Shown here in pieces: positions 32,709-42,548 of a stretch of 64,000 nt of DNA. Origin of the DNA: Bacteroidales bacterium (lineage in GTDB: Bacteria > Bacteroidota > Bacteroidia > Bacteroidales > JAAYJT01). The notes below the pieces were generated by a model, which had not been told where the DNA came from, ran no database searches, and was given only the letters and a program-made list of their open reading frames with translations. The translations under genes and the position numbers were made by a program. Every line of letters starts with the position of its first letter. The stretch's first letter is position 1. The stretch lies in assembly GCA_014860575.1 (NCBI GenBank), contig JACZJK010000028.1, positions 1-64,000 on the forward strand, read 5' to 3'.

Positions 32709-32736
32709 GGCCCTCAAGCCGTTTATTTTTTTTCTA
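32709..32736 (+). terminator. Rho-independent terminator-like hairpin
   Basis: ACGGC and GCCGT arms flank CCTCAA and are followed by a run of T on the + strand. No + strand gene ends here within the window, so it may be left from a gene or flank disturbed by integration. Confidence 0.5.
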
Positions 32737-32881
32737 ACAAATGGTTTTCAAATGACTTGGACACTTAAAGAGGCTATAAGCAAGCGAAATAAGCTATCTC
32801 AAATATCTTTAAAACCATTTATTTTAGATGTTGTTTGCTCAATTTTTGCACAAAAAATTGCATTGATAATAAAAACCTGTA

Positions 32882-32889
32882 TACATTTG
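32882..32889 (+). promoter_or_regulatory. -7 box for the outer-membrane barrel gene
   Basis: TACATTTG matches TAnnTTTG exactly, 46 bp upstream of the ATG at 32936. TTG words at 32858 and 32863 fit the upstream element. Confidence 0.65.
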
Positions 32890-32935
32890 CCTTCATTAAC
32901 AAACATTTTTGTTTAACCAAAAAAACTTACCAATT

Positions 32936-33514
32936 ATGAAAAAAACATTTATGACCATTTTAGCATTACTCACAGTTACTGTTATGACCGCTCAGGATAT
33001 ACGGTTTAAGGAAGGCGACAAAGTCTTAAACCTTGGGATCGGACTTGGCTCAACACTTTACTCAGGCTCATATTACAAAACCAAGGTGCCACCTCTTTCT
33101 GCTTCGTTGGAATTTGGTTTTATGGACAACCTGTTTGATGTTGAAAACCTGAACCTTGGCTTAGGTGGATACCTTGGATTTACGTCTTCAAAATATGAAT
33201 ACTCATTATTTGGCAGTACCTGGGGTTGGGAATATTCGTCATTAATTGTTGGAGCAAGAGGCGTATTGCATTATCCACTTGTTGAAAAACTTGACACTTA
33301 TTCAGGGTTGTTGCTTGGATATAATATTGTTACCTCCAAGAGTTTTGGAACTGGTGTTACCGGATCAGCCTCAGGTAGCGGTATTGCCTATTCATGGTTT
33401 GTAGGCGGTCGCTATTATTTTACAGATAACATTGCCGGTATGGTAGAATTGGGCTATGGCATTGCTTATCTGAACCTTGGAGTTGCAGTGAGGATTCCTT
33501 CAAAAGGCGAATAA
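32936..33514 (+). CDS. Outer-membrane beta-barrel protein
   Basis: This 192-residue protein has a signal peptide (MKKTFMTILALLTVTVMTAQ) and then alternating hydrophobic strands rich in Gly, Tyr and Ser (LNLGLGGYLGFTSSKYEYS, YAWFVGG-like turns), consistent with a small outer-membrane barrel of the OmpX/porin-like group. I chose the Met at 32936 because it begins the signal peptide; nine upstream codons are not needed. It is the first gene after the integrase half and has its own promoter and terminator. It is likely a chromosomal backbone gene. Confidence 0.78.
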   Translation: MKKTFMTILALLTVTVMTAQDIRFKEGDKVLNLGIGLGSTLYSGSYYKTKVPPLSASLEFGFMDNLFDVENLNLGLGGYLGFTSSKYEYSLFGSTWGWEYSSLIVGARGVLHYPLVEKLDTYSGLLLGYNIVTSKSFGTGVTGSASGSGIAYSWFVGGRYYFTDNIAGMVELGYGIAYLNLGVAVRIPSKGE

Positions 33515-33539
33515 TAGAATCATTGAAATTTAAAAACTC

Positions 33540-33590
33540 AGCGGCCATTCGCTTCGGTTCAAACCGTAACGGATGGCTGCTTTTTTTTGC
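33540..33590 (+). terminator. Intrinsic terminator of the barrel gene
   Basis: An imperfect 12-bp stem (AGCGGCCATTCG with CGGATGGCTGCT) encloses a smaller CGGTT/AACCG hairpin and is followed by eight T. Confidence 0.8.
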
Positions 33591-33662
33591 CAGCTATAAA
33601 GCTTACTGCTTTACTACAAACTCAATACTGTATCACAGCACCACTGTATCACAGCCTCACAA

Positions 33663-34292
33663 TCATTTCCTTCCAAAATCTGCCGGAATCTCTCCCCATT
33701 CATCAGTTTCCCATTTCAGGATAGGATTGGAATATTGATTGTTATTCAGCCAGAATAATGCCCTTTCGATCAATTCAAAAACCTGTTCGTTTTTCTTTCT
33801 GCGAACAAGTTTAGTATTCACTTTCTTATTCCGAACCCAAAGAATCGCATTCCTGGAGTCGGAATATACCGGAAGCTCAAGCTTTTGTTTTTTCAACCAG
33901 GCAAGCGCGTGCACGATGGCCAGGAACTCGCCGATATTGTTTGTCGCTTCAGGAAAAGGGCCCTGTTTGAAAATCCGCGTTCCGGTATCGGTAAAAACAC
34001 CCTGATATTCCATTACCCCTGGATTTCCACTACAGGCAGCGTCAACAGCGATACTATGGCTCAAGGGGCTTCCTTTGGATCCTTGCGGCACCTTGTCTGG
34101 CGCGGGTTTGGTCTTGTAATTTAGAATCAATGATGGATCGGAGTTAAAAGCATGTTGAGCCTGAGTTTTGTTTTCAAACCCAGCATATTTTGCACCAGCG
34201 AAGCCCTTCACCTGTGTTTCACACTCTTTCCAGGTTTCATAAATGCCTGGCTTCAGGCCATGCCAGACCACATAAAATTTCTTCTTTTTCAT
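33663..34292 (-). CDS. rnhA: Ribonuclease H with viroplasmin domain
   Basis: This 209-residue protein starts with a caulimovirus viroplasmin-type domain (KKFYVVWHGLKPGIYETW, residues 4-21), which binds RNA/DNA hybrids, followed by an RNase HI domain. Its catalytic acids are in IAVDAACSGNPG (about 82), NNIGEFLAI (Glu, about 119), VYSDSRNAI (about 141) and the last Asp in IPADFGRK. It removes RNA from hybrids during replication and repair. The architecture is common in Bacteroidota. It is transcribed away from the gldH-like gene, with its own promoter. Confidence 0.92.
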   Translation of the reverse strand: MKKKKFYVVWHGLKPGIYETWKECETQVKGFAGAKYAGFENKTQAQHAFNSDPSLILNYKTKPAPDKVPQGSKGSPLSHSIAVDAACSGNPGVMEYQGVFTDTGTRIFKQGPFPEATNNIGEFLAIVHALAWLKKQKLELPVYSDSRNAILWVRNKKVNTKLVRRKKNEQVFELIERALFWLNNNQYSNPILKWETDEWGEIPADFGRK

Positions 34293-34308
34293 ACTTGCAT
34301 TCCAGGGA

Positions 34309-34316
34309 CAAAAGTA
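34309..34316 (-). promoter_or_regulatory. -7 box for rnhA
   Basis: Minus strand TACTTTTG matches TAnnTTTG exactly, 17 bp from the start codon at 34292. Confidence 0.6.
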
Positions 34317-34376
34317 TTCAATTGACTGATTTTTTAAAAGGCCAAAATGCGAAACCAGGGATCAGGCAAGGTTTCG

Positions 34377-34384
34377 TATTTTTG
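34377..34384 (+). promoter_or_regulatory. -7 box for the gldH-like gene
   Basis: TATTTTTG matches TAnnTTTG, 32 bp upstream of the chosen ATG. It overlaps an earlier in-frame Met at 34347, so that start is unlikely. Confidence 0.55.
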
Positions 34385-34415
34385 CAGGCAAATGACAGTT
34401 AACCCGGAAAGTATT

Positions 34416-34877
34416 ATGACAAGGCCGATAATAATATTTAGTCTTCTGTTTTTATTGATGGTATCGTGTAAGGATAGCAGGCAACATGAAGATATTCATT
34501 CCTTCAGCGAAGCAACCTGGCACCGCTTCGATATCTTGTCATTTGATCTTCCGGTTAAGAGCACCACCGACGAATACGCTGTAGTGGCGGTTTTAAGGCA
34601 TACCAATGATTTCTCTCTGGAGCGCATTCCGATGCATTTTATCATGACAATGCCATCAGGTGAAGTGCGAATCTGGGAACAGCCGCTGACCATCCGCGAC
34701 CGCGATGGACAATCCAGGGGAGAGCTAAAAGATGGCATTTATGAAGTAGTTATTCCTATACGAACACGATTGCGTTTCAATGAAGCTGGCACTTGCAACA
34801 TCACAGTGGAACAAATAATTCCCAAGTACAATACCGGGGGTATCGTATCGTTCGGCTTAAAATTCGTCAGAAACTGA
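34416..34877 (+). CDS. gldH: GldH-like gliding-motility lipoprotein
   Basis: This 153-residue protein has a lipoprotein signal (IIIFSLLFLLMVSCKDS, lipobox Cys near 19) and a body with WHRFDILSFDLPV, AVVAVLRHTNDF and a C-terminal VEQIIPKYNTGGIVSFGLK, matching the GldH pattern. GldH belongs to the gliding/type IX secretion-associated set of Bacteroidota and sits in the membrane facing the periplasm. I chose 34416 by the signal peptide and promoter position. It overlaps the convergent ribF 3' end by 21 bp. Confidence 0.72.
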   Translation: MTRPIIIFSLLFLLMVSCKDSRQHEDIHSFSEATWHRFDILSFDLPVKSTTDEYAVVAVLRHTNDFSLERIPMHFIMTMPSGEVRIWEQPLTIRDRDGQSRGELKDGIYEVVIPIRTRLRFNEAGTCNITVEQIIPKYNTGGIVSFGLKFVRN

Positions 34878-35804
34878 GTTTTCACCGAATAGCTTCAGCA
34901 CCATTTCTTTGTCGTAACCAAGTTGACCTTTCAGTTGCTGGAGGCCACCAAATTTGCGTTCATCCCTGATACGTTCTATAAACCGGATGGTGATGTGATC
35001 GTTATAAATTTCGCGGTCGAAATCAAAAATATTGGCTTCAATAGTGAGCTGGTTGGCATCAATGGTAGGGCGGTAACCAATATTACCCATTCCCTTGTAA
35101 TGATTGCCCTTCCAATCAACGATACAGGCGTACACGCCGGTTGCTGGTATCAGCTTGCGGGAATCGGTAAGCGAAAGGTTTGCGGTTGGATAGCCAATAA
35201 GTTTCCCAATCTGGTTTCCCCTGACTATGCGACCGGTGAGTGGGTAATGATAGCCAAGTAATTTGTTGGCTTCGGGGATATCGCCTGCTATCAGCGCTTC
35301 ACGGATAGTTGTTGATCCCACTATTTTTTCATCAATAATTATAGCCTCAATTTTTTCAATTGAAAAACCAAGATTGTCCGCCAGCGCCTCTAGTTCAGAA
35401 TAATGAGCCTTGCCTCCTTTGCCAAAGGTGTGATCGTATCCAACAATGAAGTGGTTCACACCGGCTTTTTGCGCAAGATAATCCTCCACGAACCGGGCAG
35501 CCGATAGTTCGGCGAAGCTTCGCGTAAATGGTAACACCCACACATTTTCAATTCCGGATTTTTCAATCAGGCTGATCTTTTCTTCAAAAGTATTCAGTAG
35601 GCGTATATCGTTCCTATGATTAAGCACAATCCGGGGATGCGTGTTAAAGGTGATAACCAGCGTTTCGCCACCTCGCCTGACCGCCATTTCTTTCATCTTG
35701 TCAAACAAAGCCTGGTGTCCTCTGTGAACACCATCAAAAGTTCCGACAGTTACAACCGGGTTTTTTAGTTTATGGGGTAGATTTGATCCCTGGAAAACGT
35801 TCAC
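34857..35804 (-). CDS. ribF: Riboflavin kinase / FAD synthetase
   Basis: This 315-residue bifunctional enzyme has the adenylyltransferase motif TVGTFDGVHRGHQAL (about 19-33), STTIREALIAGDI (about 168) and the flavokinase region VRGNQIGKLIGYPTANL (about 195-211). It makes FMN and then FAD in the cytosol. Full length for the family. It begins 11 bp after the asd stop, so the two form an operon. The C-terminal few residues overlap the convergent gldH-like gene. Confidence 0.94.
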   Translation of the reverse strand: MNVFQGSNLPHKLKNPVVTVGTFDGVHRGHQALFDKMKEMAVRRGGETLVITFNTHPRIVLNHRNDIRLLNTFEEKISLIEKSGIENVWVLPFTRSFAELSAARFVEDYLAQKAGVNHFIVGYDHTFGKGGKAHYSELEALADNLGFSIEKIEAIIIDEKIVGSTTIREALIAGDIPEANKLLGYHYPLTGRIVRGNQIGKLIGYPTANLSLTDSRKLIPATGVYACIVDWKGNHYKGMGNIGYRPTIDANQLTIEANIFDFDREIYNDHITIRFIERIRDERKFGGLQQLKGQLGYDKEMVLKLFGENSVSDEF

Positions 35805-35815
35805 CTGGCTGTATT

Positions 35816-36814
35816 TTAAGGGTTAAGCGTGTGAAGGTAGGCTGCAATATGAACTGCATTGGTGGCTGCACCTTTGCGGAGGTTATCGGCTACGATCCAA
35901 AGATCCAGTCCCCGCTGGTTCGAAATATCACGACGGATTCGACCCACAAAAACTTCATCTTTTCCTTCAGCGTCAATGGGCATTGGATAAACCGATTGTT
36001 CAGGGCGATCCAAAATAACAACCCCGCTTGTTTTTCGAATGATTTCAATTGCTTCTTCCAGGGCATAATCTTTTGCGAACTCAATATTTACTGCCATTGA
36101 ATGCCCGCCAAAAACAGGTACGCGAACCACCGTCGCGGTGATGTTAATGTTCTGATCATTAAGAATTTTGCGTGTTTCGTTTACAAGCTTTATTTCCTCT
36201 GTCGTATAGCCATTCGCTAGAAAAGCGCCTCCCTGTGGGATCAGGTTCAGATCAATTTGGTGAGGATAAGCCATTTCTGTTTCAACGCCCCGACGTTCGT
36301 TTTCAAGTTGCCGCACGCCTTTTATTCCCGAACCGGTTACTGACTGATAAGTGGAAATCACAAGTCTTTTGATGCCTATTGTTTTGTGCAAAGGCGCTAA
36401 AACCAGGGCCAATTGAATGGTGGAGCAATTTGGGTTTGCAATAATTCCAGGCATTGAGCCAATAGTATGCGCATTGATTTCAGGAACCACGAGTGGAATG
36501 TTCTCAAACATTCGCCAGGCCGAGGAATTGTCAATGACTGTGATGCCTGCCTCAACAAAAAGTGGCGCCCAGGTTTCTGAAGTTTTAGCTCCCGCCGAAA
36601 AAATGGCAATATCCGGCCTGAGGCTAATGGCTTGTTCCATGCCCAGCACTTCATATTCAGCGCCGTTAAACCTTAGTTTTTTCCCCGCCGAAGCCACTGA
36701 GGCCACCGGAATAAACCCGCTAATGGCTGAAAGCGGAAGATAACGGCCTTCTTCAAGCACTTTAATGATTACACTGCCCACCACACCGGTGGCACCAACT
36801 ACGGCTATCTTCAT
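35816..36814 (-). CDS. asd: Aspartate-semialdehyde dehydrogenase
   Basis: This 332-residue enzyme has the NADP loop AVVGATGVVGS (about 3-13), DNSSAWRM (about 94) and the catalytic Cys in ANPNCSTIQLA (about 126-136), with TYQSVTGSG after it. It reduces aspartyl phosphate in the lysine, methionine and threonine pathway. The Met at 36814 places the glycine-rich loop at the usual distance; a Met three codons upstream is possible. It leads the asd-ribF operon and has a -7 box 25 bp upstream. Confidence 0.94.
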   Translation of the reverse strand: MKIAVVGATGVVGSVIIKVLEEGRYLPLSAISGFIPVASVASAGKKLRFNGAEYEVLGMEQAISLRPDIAIFSAGAKTSETWAPLFVEAGITVIDNSSAWRMFENIPLVVPEINAHTIGSMPGIIANPNCSTIQLALVLAPLHKTIGIKRLVISTYQSVTGSGIKGVRQLENERRGVETEMAYPHQIDLNLIPQGGAFLANGYTTEEIKLVNETRKILNDQNINITATVVRVPVFGGHSMAVNIEFAKDYALEEAIEIIRKTSGVVILDRPEQSVYPMPIDAEGKDEVFVGRIRRDISNQRGLDLWIVADNLRKGAATNAVHIAAYLHTLNP

Positions 36815-36838
36815 GGTTCGCAAAATTATTCAGGAGGG

Positions 36839-36846
36839 CAAAAATA
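36839..36846 (-). promoter_or_regulatory. -7 box for asd-ribF
   Basis: Minus strand TATTTTTG matches TAnnTTTG, about 25 bp from the asd start. Confidence 0.55.
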
Positions 36847-36949
36847 GCACTTTTCAGGGGCATGGGAAAAAATCACTACCAGTTATTGATCCTGAATAAT
36901 TTCAAATGAAAAAAACTCTAAATTTACGCTGAAAACAAAATTCAGAACC

Positions 36950-39574
36950 ATGCTGACATACCGGCTTAGAACAATCTGCATATCTATTGTGCTGATGACA
37001 CCTTTTTTCCTTTTCGCGCAGTTCACTGATAATTTCTCAGATGGCGATTTCACCCAAAATCCTACCTGGACGGGTGACACAGACCTTTTCATCATTGAAA
37101 ACCTCCAGCTCAGGATCAATTCAGCCGCAGGAAATGATTCTACATACCTCGTAACACCAAGTACTGTTCTACATGATACTGAATGGAACTTCTGGGTAAG
37201 ATTGGCTTTTACACCGTCTGACAATAACCATCCAAGGATTTACCTGGTTTCAAATTCATCAAATCTTAAAGGCTCGTTGAATGGCTATTACATACAGATT
37301 GGTAAAACCGGAACAGACAATAAACGCATTTATATTTTTCGCCAGGATGGTTTACAACGAACAGAAATTATGGTTGGCTCCAGCAACCTCGCCACTGCCA
37401 CCAATAATATTCTTCGGATCAAAGTACTCCGAAACAACTCAGGCCATTGGGAAGTTTTTGCCGATCCGCAGGGAGGCAATCTATTTGCCCCGGAAGGAAG
37501 CGCGAATGATGCCACCCATACGAATACCTCATACTTCGGCGTGTTTTGTAAATATACCAGCAGCAATATCAACCGTTTCTATTTTGATGATTTTTATGTT
37601 GGAGACATTCTTGTTGATACAATTCCTCCAGGGATTACAAGTGCAGAGGCCATAAGCCAATATAATCTGGCATTGCTTTTCAGTGAAGCGGTTAACCCTG
37701 TTTCAGCAAGCAATATTTCTAATTATTCGGTAAACCAGGGCATCGGAAGCCCGACGTCAATAATTCAGGATATTTCAAATCCGGCCAGGCTTATTTTGGA
37801 TTTTAACACTGCTTTTATTGACGGGCAGGTTTATACCCTTACGGTTCAGGGTGTGAAAGACCTGGCCTCAAATACTATGGAACCGGCCAGCATTGACTTT
37901 TCTTATTATACAGTCCGCCCATACGATATAGTCATCAACGAAATCATGGCCGATCCAACGCCGGAAGTAGGCTTGCCACCGCATGAATACATTGAACTGT
38001 TTAACGCAACGCCTTACTCAATCAACCTGGCCGGCTGGACATTCAGGCACGGCACTACCAATCGCGATTTGCCTGCGGTTTCAATTGAGGGAAATGCTTA
38101 CCTGATACTTGGAACCGAAGAAGCCATTGCTGCTTTGGCTCAATACGGATCCGTTGCCGTTATTGACGGGCTTTCGTCAACAGCCCTTACCAACTCAGGA
38201 ACCACGCTTACACTCTATGACGCTCAAAATAACATCATTCATTCTGTCAGCTATTCCGACGAATGGTATCAGAACAGTGCAAAAGCAGAGGGCGGCTGGT
38301 CGCTTGAAATGATTGATCCCGGCAACCCATGCAACGAATCAAATAACTGGATTGTTTCCACCGACCTCCGTGGTGGCACTCCGGGTATTTCAAATTCAGT
38401 GAAAGCCACGAATCCGGACCTGGAAGCTCCTTGGCTCGACAGGGCGGTAATCAGCGATGCCAATACACTAACATTATATTTTTCCGAGAAAATGGATCAA
38501 ACCGGAATTGCGAACCCATCTAATTTTGCTGTTGACCAGGAGATGGGAATTCCAGAGTTTGCGATACCCTTCGAACCACGCTTTGACGCGGTTAGCCTTC
38601 TGTTCTCAGAGGCTTTTGCTGAGCAAACTGTTTATGAGGTGAGCATTACCGGCACACTTTCCGATTGTGCCGGAAACCCAATTGAATCAGGCACAACTAC
38701 ACGTTTTGCTGATCCGGTGTTTGCCGAACCAAATGATCTTGTGATCAATGAAATTCTATTCAACCCGCCAACAGGTGGCATTGAATACGTGGAAATTTAT
38801 AACCGATCACAAAAGGTAATTGATCTCAAAAATGTGAGTTTGGCTTCACAGGATACAATCCTGAACCAATTGACATCTGTAAGAGAGATTGCACCTGCAG
38901 GCTATCTTATTTTCCCTGAAGATTACCTGGTTCTGACCACCAGCCCGGATCTCGTTAAAAAGTTTTTTATGACCACCAACCCAAGGGGTTTTATTAAAAT
39001 GGTATCAGTTCCGCAGTTTTCAAACGCAAGTGGTATTGCTGTTTTGTGCGATCCTAACGAAACAATTCTCGACCGGCTTGTATATCGGGAAGAAATGCAT
39101 TTTCCTTTGCTCACCAATCTTAAAGGCGTGTCGCTTGAGCGGATAGATTTTAATCGTCCGGCTGATGATCCCACCAATTGGCATTCTGCATCATCGTCGG
39201 CGGGTTATGGAACACCAGCTTACAGGAATTCTCAATATATGGCAATTACGGCAGGGGAGGAGCCATTCAGTTTAAATCCGGAGATTTTCTCGCCCGATAA
39301 TGATGGCAATAATGATGTGCTTGAAATTTCTTACAATTTTTCCGAACCAGGTCATGTGGCAACCATCATGGTTTATGATGCGGGTGGAAGGCTGGTGCGC
39401 CGCCTGGTTCAGAACCAATTGCTCGGAAACACAGGTTCCTTTTCCTGGAATGGAATCACTGACGATAATGAAAAAGCTTCCATCGGTTACTATCTTATTC
39501 TTATTGAAGTTTTTGATTTGAACGACAACATCAAACAGTACAAAAAAACCGCTGTTCTCGGCGGACGATTATAA
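36950..39574 (+). CDS. Secreted lamin-tail-domain protein with FlgD-like C-terminus
   Basis: This 874-residue protein has a signal peptide ending near FLFAQF (residue 24), a LamG-like or beta-sandwich N-terminal part, two Ig-like segments (about 225-320 and 495-590) and two lamin-tail domains, each beginning with an INEI motif (DIVINEIMADPTPE, about 327; DLVINEILFNPPTGG, about 598). The last 100 residues are an FlgD-like/gliding-associated Ig domain (FSPDNDGNNDVLEI, then a VYDAGGRLV strand), a type used for type IX export. It is a large surface or secreted protein. It is related in domain content to the gene at 61113. Confidence 0.85.
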   Translation: MLTYRLRTICISIVLMTPFFLFAQFTDNFSDGDFTQNPTWTGDTDLFIIENLQLRINSAAGNDSTYLVTPSTVLHDTEWNFWVRLAFTPSDNNHPRIYLVSNSSNLKGSLNGYYIQIGKTGTDNKRIYIFRQDGLQRTEIMVGSSNLATATNNILRIKVLRNNSGHWEVFADPQGGNLFAPEGSANDATHTNTSYFGVFCKYTSSNINRFYFDDFYVGDILVDTIPPGITSAEAISQYNLALLFSEAVNPVSASNISNYSVNQGIGSPTSIIQDISNPARLILDFNTAFIDGQVYTLTVQGVKDLASNTMEPASIDFSYYTVRPYDIVINEIMADPTPEVGLPPHEYIELFNATPYSINLAGWTFRHGTTNRDLPAVSIEGNAYLILGTEEAIAALAQYGSVAVIDGLSSTALTNSGTTLTLYDAQNNIIHSVSYSDEWYQNSAKAEGGWSLEMIDPGNPCNESNNWIVSTDLRGGTPGISNSVKATNPDLEAPWLDRAVISDANTLTLYFSEKMDQTGIANPSNFAVDQEMGIPEFAIPFEPRFDAVSLLFSEAFAEQTVYEVSITGTLSDCAGNPIESGTTTRFADPVFAEPNDLVINEILFNPPTGGIEYVEIYNRSQKVIDLKNVSLASQDTILNQLTSVREIAPAGYLIFPEDYLVLTTSPDLVKKFFMTTNPRGFIKMVSVPQFSNASGIAVLCDPNETILDRLVYREEMHFPLLTNLKGVSLERIDFNRPADDPTNWHSASSSAGYGTPAYRNSQYMAITAGEEPFSLNPEIFSPDNDGNNDVLEISYNFSEPGHVATIMVYDAGGRLVRRLVQNQLLGNTGSFSWNGITDDNEKASIGYYLILIEVFDLNDNIKQYKKTAVLGGRL

Positions 39575-39796
39575 GCACTATAGGCGCATAGGGGTCGAAG
39601 TTAACCTACATGGGTTGGCTTTTTTTGTGATACAGTGATGCTGTAATGCAGTTTGGAGTGTTGGAGTGATGGAGTAATGTATTCGATTGCCACATGCCTG
39701 CCGATTGCAAACTGCCAATTGCAAACTGCCAACTCATCCTCAATCACCTATTTCCTTACGACGAGAAATATAGAATCTTGAATCTGGAATTGTATT
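39575..39796. other. Intergenic with weak terminator and short repeats
   Basis: AAGTTAACC and GGGTTGGCT flank TACAT and are followed by seven T (39597-39626), a probable terminator for the lamin-tail gene. Then come ATACAGTGATGCTGTAATG and TTGGAGTGATGGAGT words shared with other gaps, and a CAAACTGCCAATTG tandem near 39706-39732. Confidence 0.5.
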
Positions 39797-40489
39797 CTAA
39801 TGCATCGCACATGCAAGCGAAACTACGCTTACCCTGGTTCCTTCCACACCCAGCAAATGGGTTGCACAAGCCTCAATGGTTGCGCCGGTGGTGATCACAT
39901 CGTCAACCAGCAATAGATGTTTGCCGGCTATTTTTTCCGGATGGGTAATTTCAAAAATCTCTTTCACATTTTCCCAGCGGCTGAATCGCGATTTCCGGGT
40001 TTGGGTTGCCGAAGCATATGTTCTGATCAAAATACCGGACTCCATTGCTATTTCCATTGATTTTGCAAGCCCTTCTGCAATTTTTTCGCTTTGGTTATAG
40101 CCTCTTTTTCTGAGCTTATCAGGATGAAGTGGAACAGGGATTACCATTTCAATATCCCGGAAAGCATCCTCTTGCTTGAGTTCGGAGCCGTATAAGCGGC
40201 CCAGGTAAACACCAATTTCATATTGCCCGCGGTATTTGAATTGGTGCATCAAATGTTGCACTTTGCCGCCTTTGCTGAAGTAAAAATATGCGCCCACATT
40301 TTCCAGTTTCACCCTTCCCCAGAATGTTTTTGAAAGTGGGTTTTCAACGTTCTTATGAAAATTCGTTTTGGGCAGATGAAAGCGACAAAAGCTACAGATA
40401 ATTTCTTCGTTGCGATACAGACTGTTTCCGCAGGCACAGCAAACCTGCGGGTAAAACAGGGAAACGAAATCATTAAGTGTTGCAAGCAT
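39797..40489 (-). CDS. comF: ComF-family phosphoribosyltransferase-like protein
   Basis: This 230-residue protein has an N-terminal zinc finger (CCACGNSL and CSFC, about 17-36) and a type I phosphoribosyltransferase domain with the PRPP loop LLLVDDVITTGATIEAC (about 192-208). ComF proteins are needed for DNA uptake in naturally competent bacteria. RGYNQSE (about 130) is also conserved. It stands alone on the minus strand between two + strand genes. Confidence 0.9.
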   Translation of the reverse strand: MLATLNDFVSLFYPQVCCACGNSLYRNEEIICSFCRFHLPKTNFHKNVENPLSKTFWGRVKLENVGAYFYFSKGGKVQHLMHQFKYRGQYEIGVYLGRLYGSELKQEDAFRDIEMVIPVPLHPDKLRKRGYNQSEKIAEGLAKSMEIAMESGILIRTYASATQTRKSRFSRWENVKEIFEITHPEKIAGKHLLLVDDVITTGATIEACATHLLGVEGTRVSVVSLACAMH

Positions 40490-40696
40490 CTTGAAAATCT
40501 TTTATTGAGCCCTCCGAAAAGGCATTGTTTGTGAGATTATCTTAAAGAGATCATTTAATAATATTGATTATCTGTATTTTGTATTTTATTCATTCGTGCA
40601 TTCGTGGCTAAACATCCTTTTCTGAGTTGGCTTATTATTAGGGATTAAAGATACAAGGAAAGAAATATTCCCCAACATGAATTCTTCGTTAATCTT

Positions 40697-40704
40697 TACC
40701 TTTG
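40697..40704 (+). promoter_or_regulatory. -7 box for the ABC ATPase gene
   Basis: TACCTTTG matches TAnnTTTG, 22 bp upstream of the ATG at 40727. Confidence 0.6.
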
Positions 40705-40726
40705 AGCTTCATAAAAATAGCTGTAC

Positions 40727-42469
40727 ATGTCTTTTGCCCCGCTGCTTCAAATCAATAACCTTTGCATTGATTTCCATTCTGATGGCAAATTGCATCGTGC
40801 GGTTGACTATGTAAACCTTAGCCTGCAACCCGGAAAAACGCTTGGCATTGTAGGTGAATCTGGTTCCGGGAAAACCGTAACGGCATTATCAGTTTTACAA
40901 TTGCTTCCGGAAGCCGCAATTATTGGCGGGGGTGAGATATTGTTCACAAAAAGTAATGGCCAGGTCGTTGATCTGCTGAAATCCACGCAAGAAGAAATCC
41001 GGCAATTGCGCGGCCATAAAATCGGCATGATTTTCCAGGAACCCATGACCTCGCTTAACCCGGTAAAGAATTGCGGCAGCCAGGTGACCGAAAGCATGAT
41101 GGTGCACCTGGGATATTCATTTAAAAAAGCCAGGGCACGAACCCTTGAGCTATTCAGAGAGGTATTGCTTCCGCGCCCCGAATCAATTTTTAAAAGTTAT
41201 CCGCACCAGTTGTCAGGAGGGCAGAAACAGCGTGTGATGATCGCCATGGCGGTGGCCTGTGACCCGGTTTTGCTCATTGCCGACGAACCCACTACCGCGC
41301 TGGATGTGACGGTTCAGAAAAGCATACTTGCATTGATGAAATCGCTGCAGCAGAAATACCACATGGGATTGCTTTACATCAGCCACGATCTGGCCGTGGT
41401 TGCTGAAATAGCTGATGAGGTAGCCGTGATGTACCAGGGTAAAGTTGTGGAACAGGGAAATGTCCGGAAAATTTTCAGTCAGCCATCGCATGCCTATACC
41501 CAGGGATTGATAGCCTGCCGGCCGGAAATTGGCAGAAGGCCAGAAAAATTACCAGTGATAGCTGATTTCCTGAATGAACCAGGCAAAAATCCAATTTTTA
41601 ACATTACAGAAGTGTCGGCTGAAAAACGTGCCGGGCAACATAAACGTTTGTATAGCTCCGAACCAATTATCAGTGTCGAAAACCTGAAGGTCTATTTCCA
41701 GGAAAATACTTCCTGGTTCAGCACAGAAAAAAAGTATGTAAAAGCAGTTGACGGAGTGAGTTTTGATGTTTATCCGGGTGAAACCCTCGGGCTGGTAGGC
41801 GAATCAGGGTCGGGGAAGACAACGCTGGGCAGGGCATTGCTCTCGCTCATAAAAGCCCGTGAAGGTCAAATACATTTTATGGGAAATGATTTACGGAAGC
41901 TAACTTCAGGTAAACTTCGTTTGCTTCGCCGCCATATGCAGATTATTTTCCAGGATCCGTATTCTTCTTTAAATCCCCGGATCACAATAGGTGAAGCTAT
42001 TTCCGAACCAATGAAAGTTCATGGTTTGCATGCAACTGCCGGACAAAGAAAGCAAAAAGTCAAGGAATTGCTTGAACGGGTCGGCATAAAGCAGGAGCAA
42101 TACTACCGCTATCCGCACGAGTTTTCTGGCGGACAGCGTCAACGCCTCTGCATTGCACGTGCACTGGCTTTGGATCCGCGCTTCATCATCTGCGATGAAT
42201 CTGTTTCTGCGCTCGATGTAAGCATTCAGGCGCAGGTACTTAATCTGCTTAACAGTCTGAAATCCGATTTTGGGTTTACCTATATTTTCATTTCCCACGA
42301 CCTTGCTGTAGTCAGGTACATGTCGGACCGGATGATAGTGATGAAGGAAGGCAAAATTGTTGAAAGTGGTGAAGCAGATGCCCTTGTTTCCAACCCAGCG
42401 AGCGATTATACGAAAAGCCTGATCGCAGCAGTTCCGGGCGGAGGCAGCGGGATCGGAGGAATTAGCTGA
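40727..42469 (+). CDS. Fused dipeptide/oligopeptide ABC transporter ATPase
   Basis: This 580-residue protein holds two complete ABC ATPase domains. The first has [12 protein letters not shown] (about 44-55), LSGGQKQRV (about 163) and [12 protein letters not shown] (about 183). The second has [14 protein letters not shown] (about 359), [10 protein letters not shown] and [12 protein letters not shown] (about 485). This matches DppD-DppF/YejF-type fused subunits that power peptide import. No permease or binding protein gene is adjacent, so those would be encoded elsewhere. Confidence 0.92.
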   Translation: MSFAPLLQINNLCIDFHSDGKLHRAVDYVNLSLQPGKTLGIVGESGSGKTVTALSVLQLLPEAAIIGGGEILFTKSNGQVVDLLKSTQEEIRQLRGHKIGMIFQEPMTSLNPVKNCGSQVTESMMVHLGYSFKKARARTLELFREVLLPRPESIFKSYPHQLSGGQKQRVMIAMAVACDPVLLIADEPTTALDVTVQKSILALMKSLQQKYHMGLLYISHDLAVVAEIADEVAVMYQGKVVEQGNVRKIFSQPSHAYTQGLIACRPEIGRRPEKLPVIADFLNEPGKNPIFNITEVSAEKRAGQHKRLYSSEPIISVENLKVYFQENTSWFSTEKKYVKAVDGVSFDVYPGETLGLVGESGSGKTTLGRALLSLIKAREGQIHFMGNDLRKLTSGKLRLLRRHMQIIFQDPYSSLNPRITIGEAISEPMKVHGLHATAGQRKQKVKELLERVGIKQEQYYRYPHEFSGGQRQRLCIARALALDPRFIICDESVSALDVSIQAQVLNLLNSLKSDFGFTYIFISHDLAVVRYMSDRMIVMKEGKIVESGEADALVSNPASDYTKSLIAAVPGGGSGIGGIS

Positions 42470-42548
42470 GTGCTAAAGATCTAAAAACACTATTGTCCGG
42501 CTAAAACTTGGTTATCCACTACGTAGAAAAAAACAGAACTATTAAACC

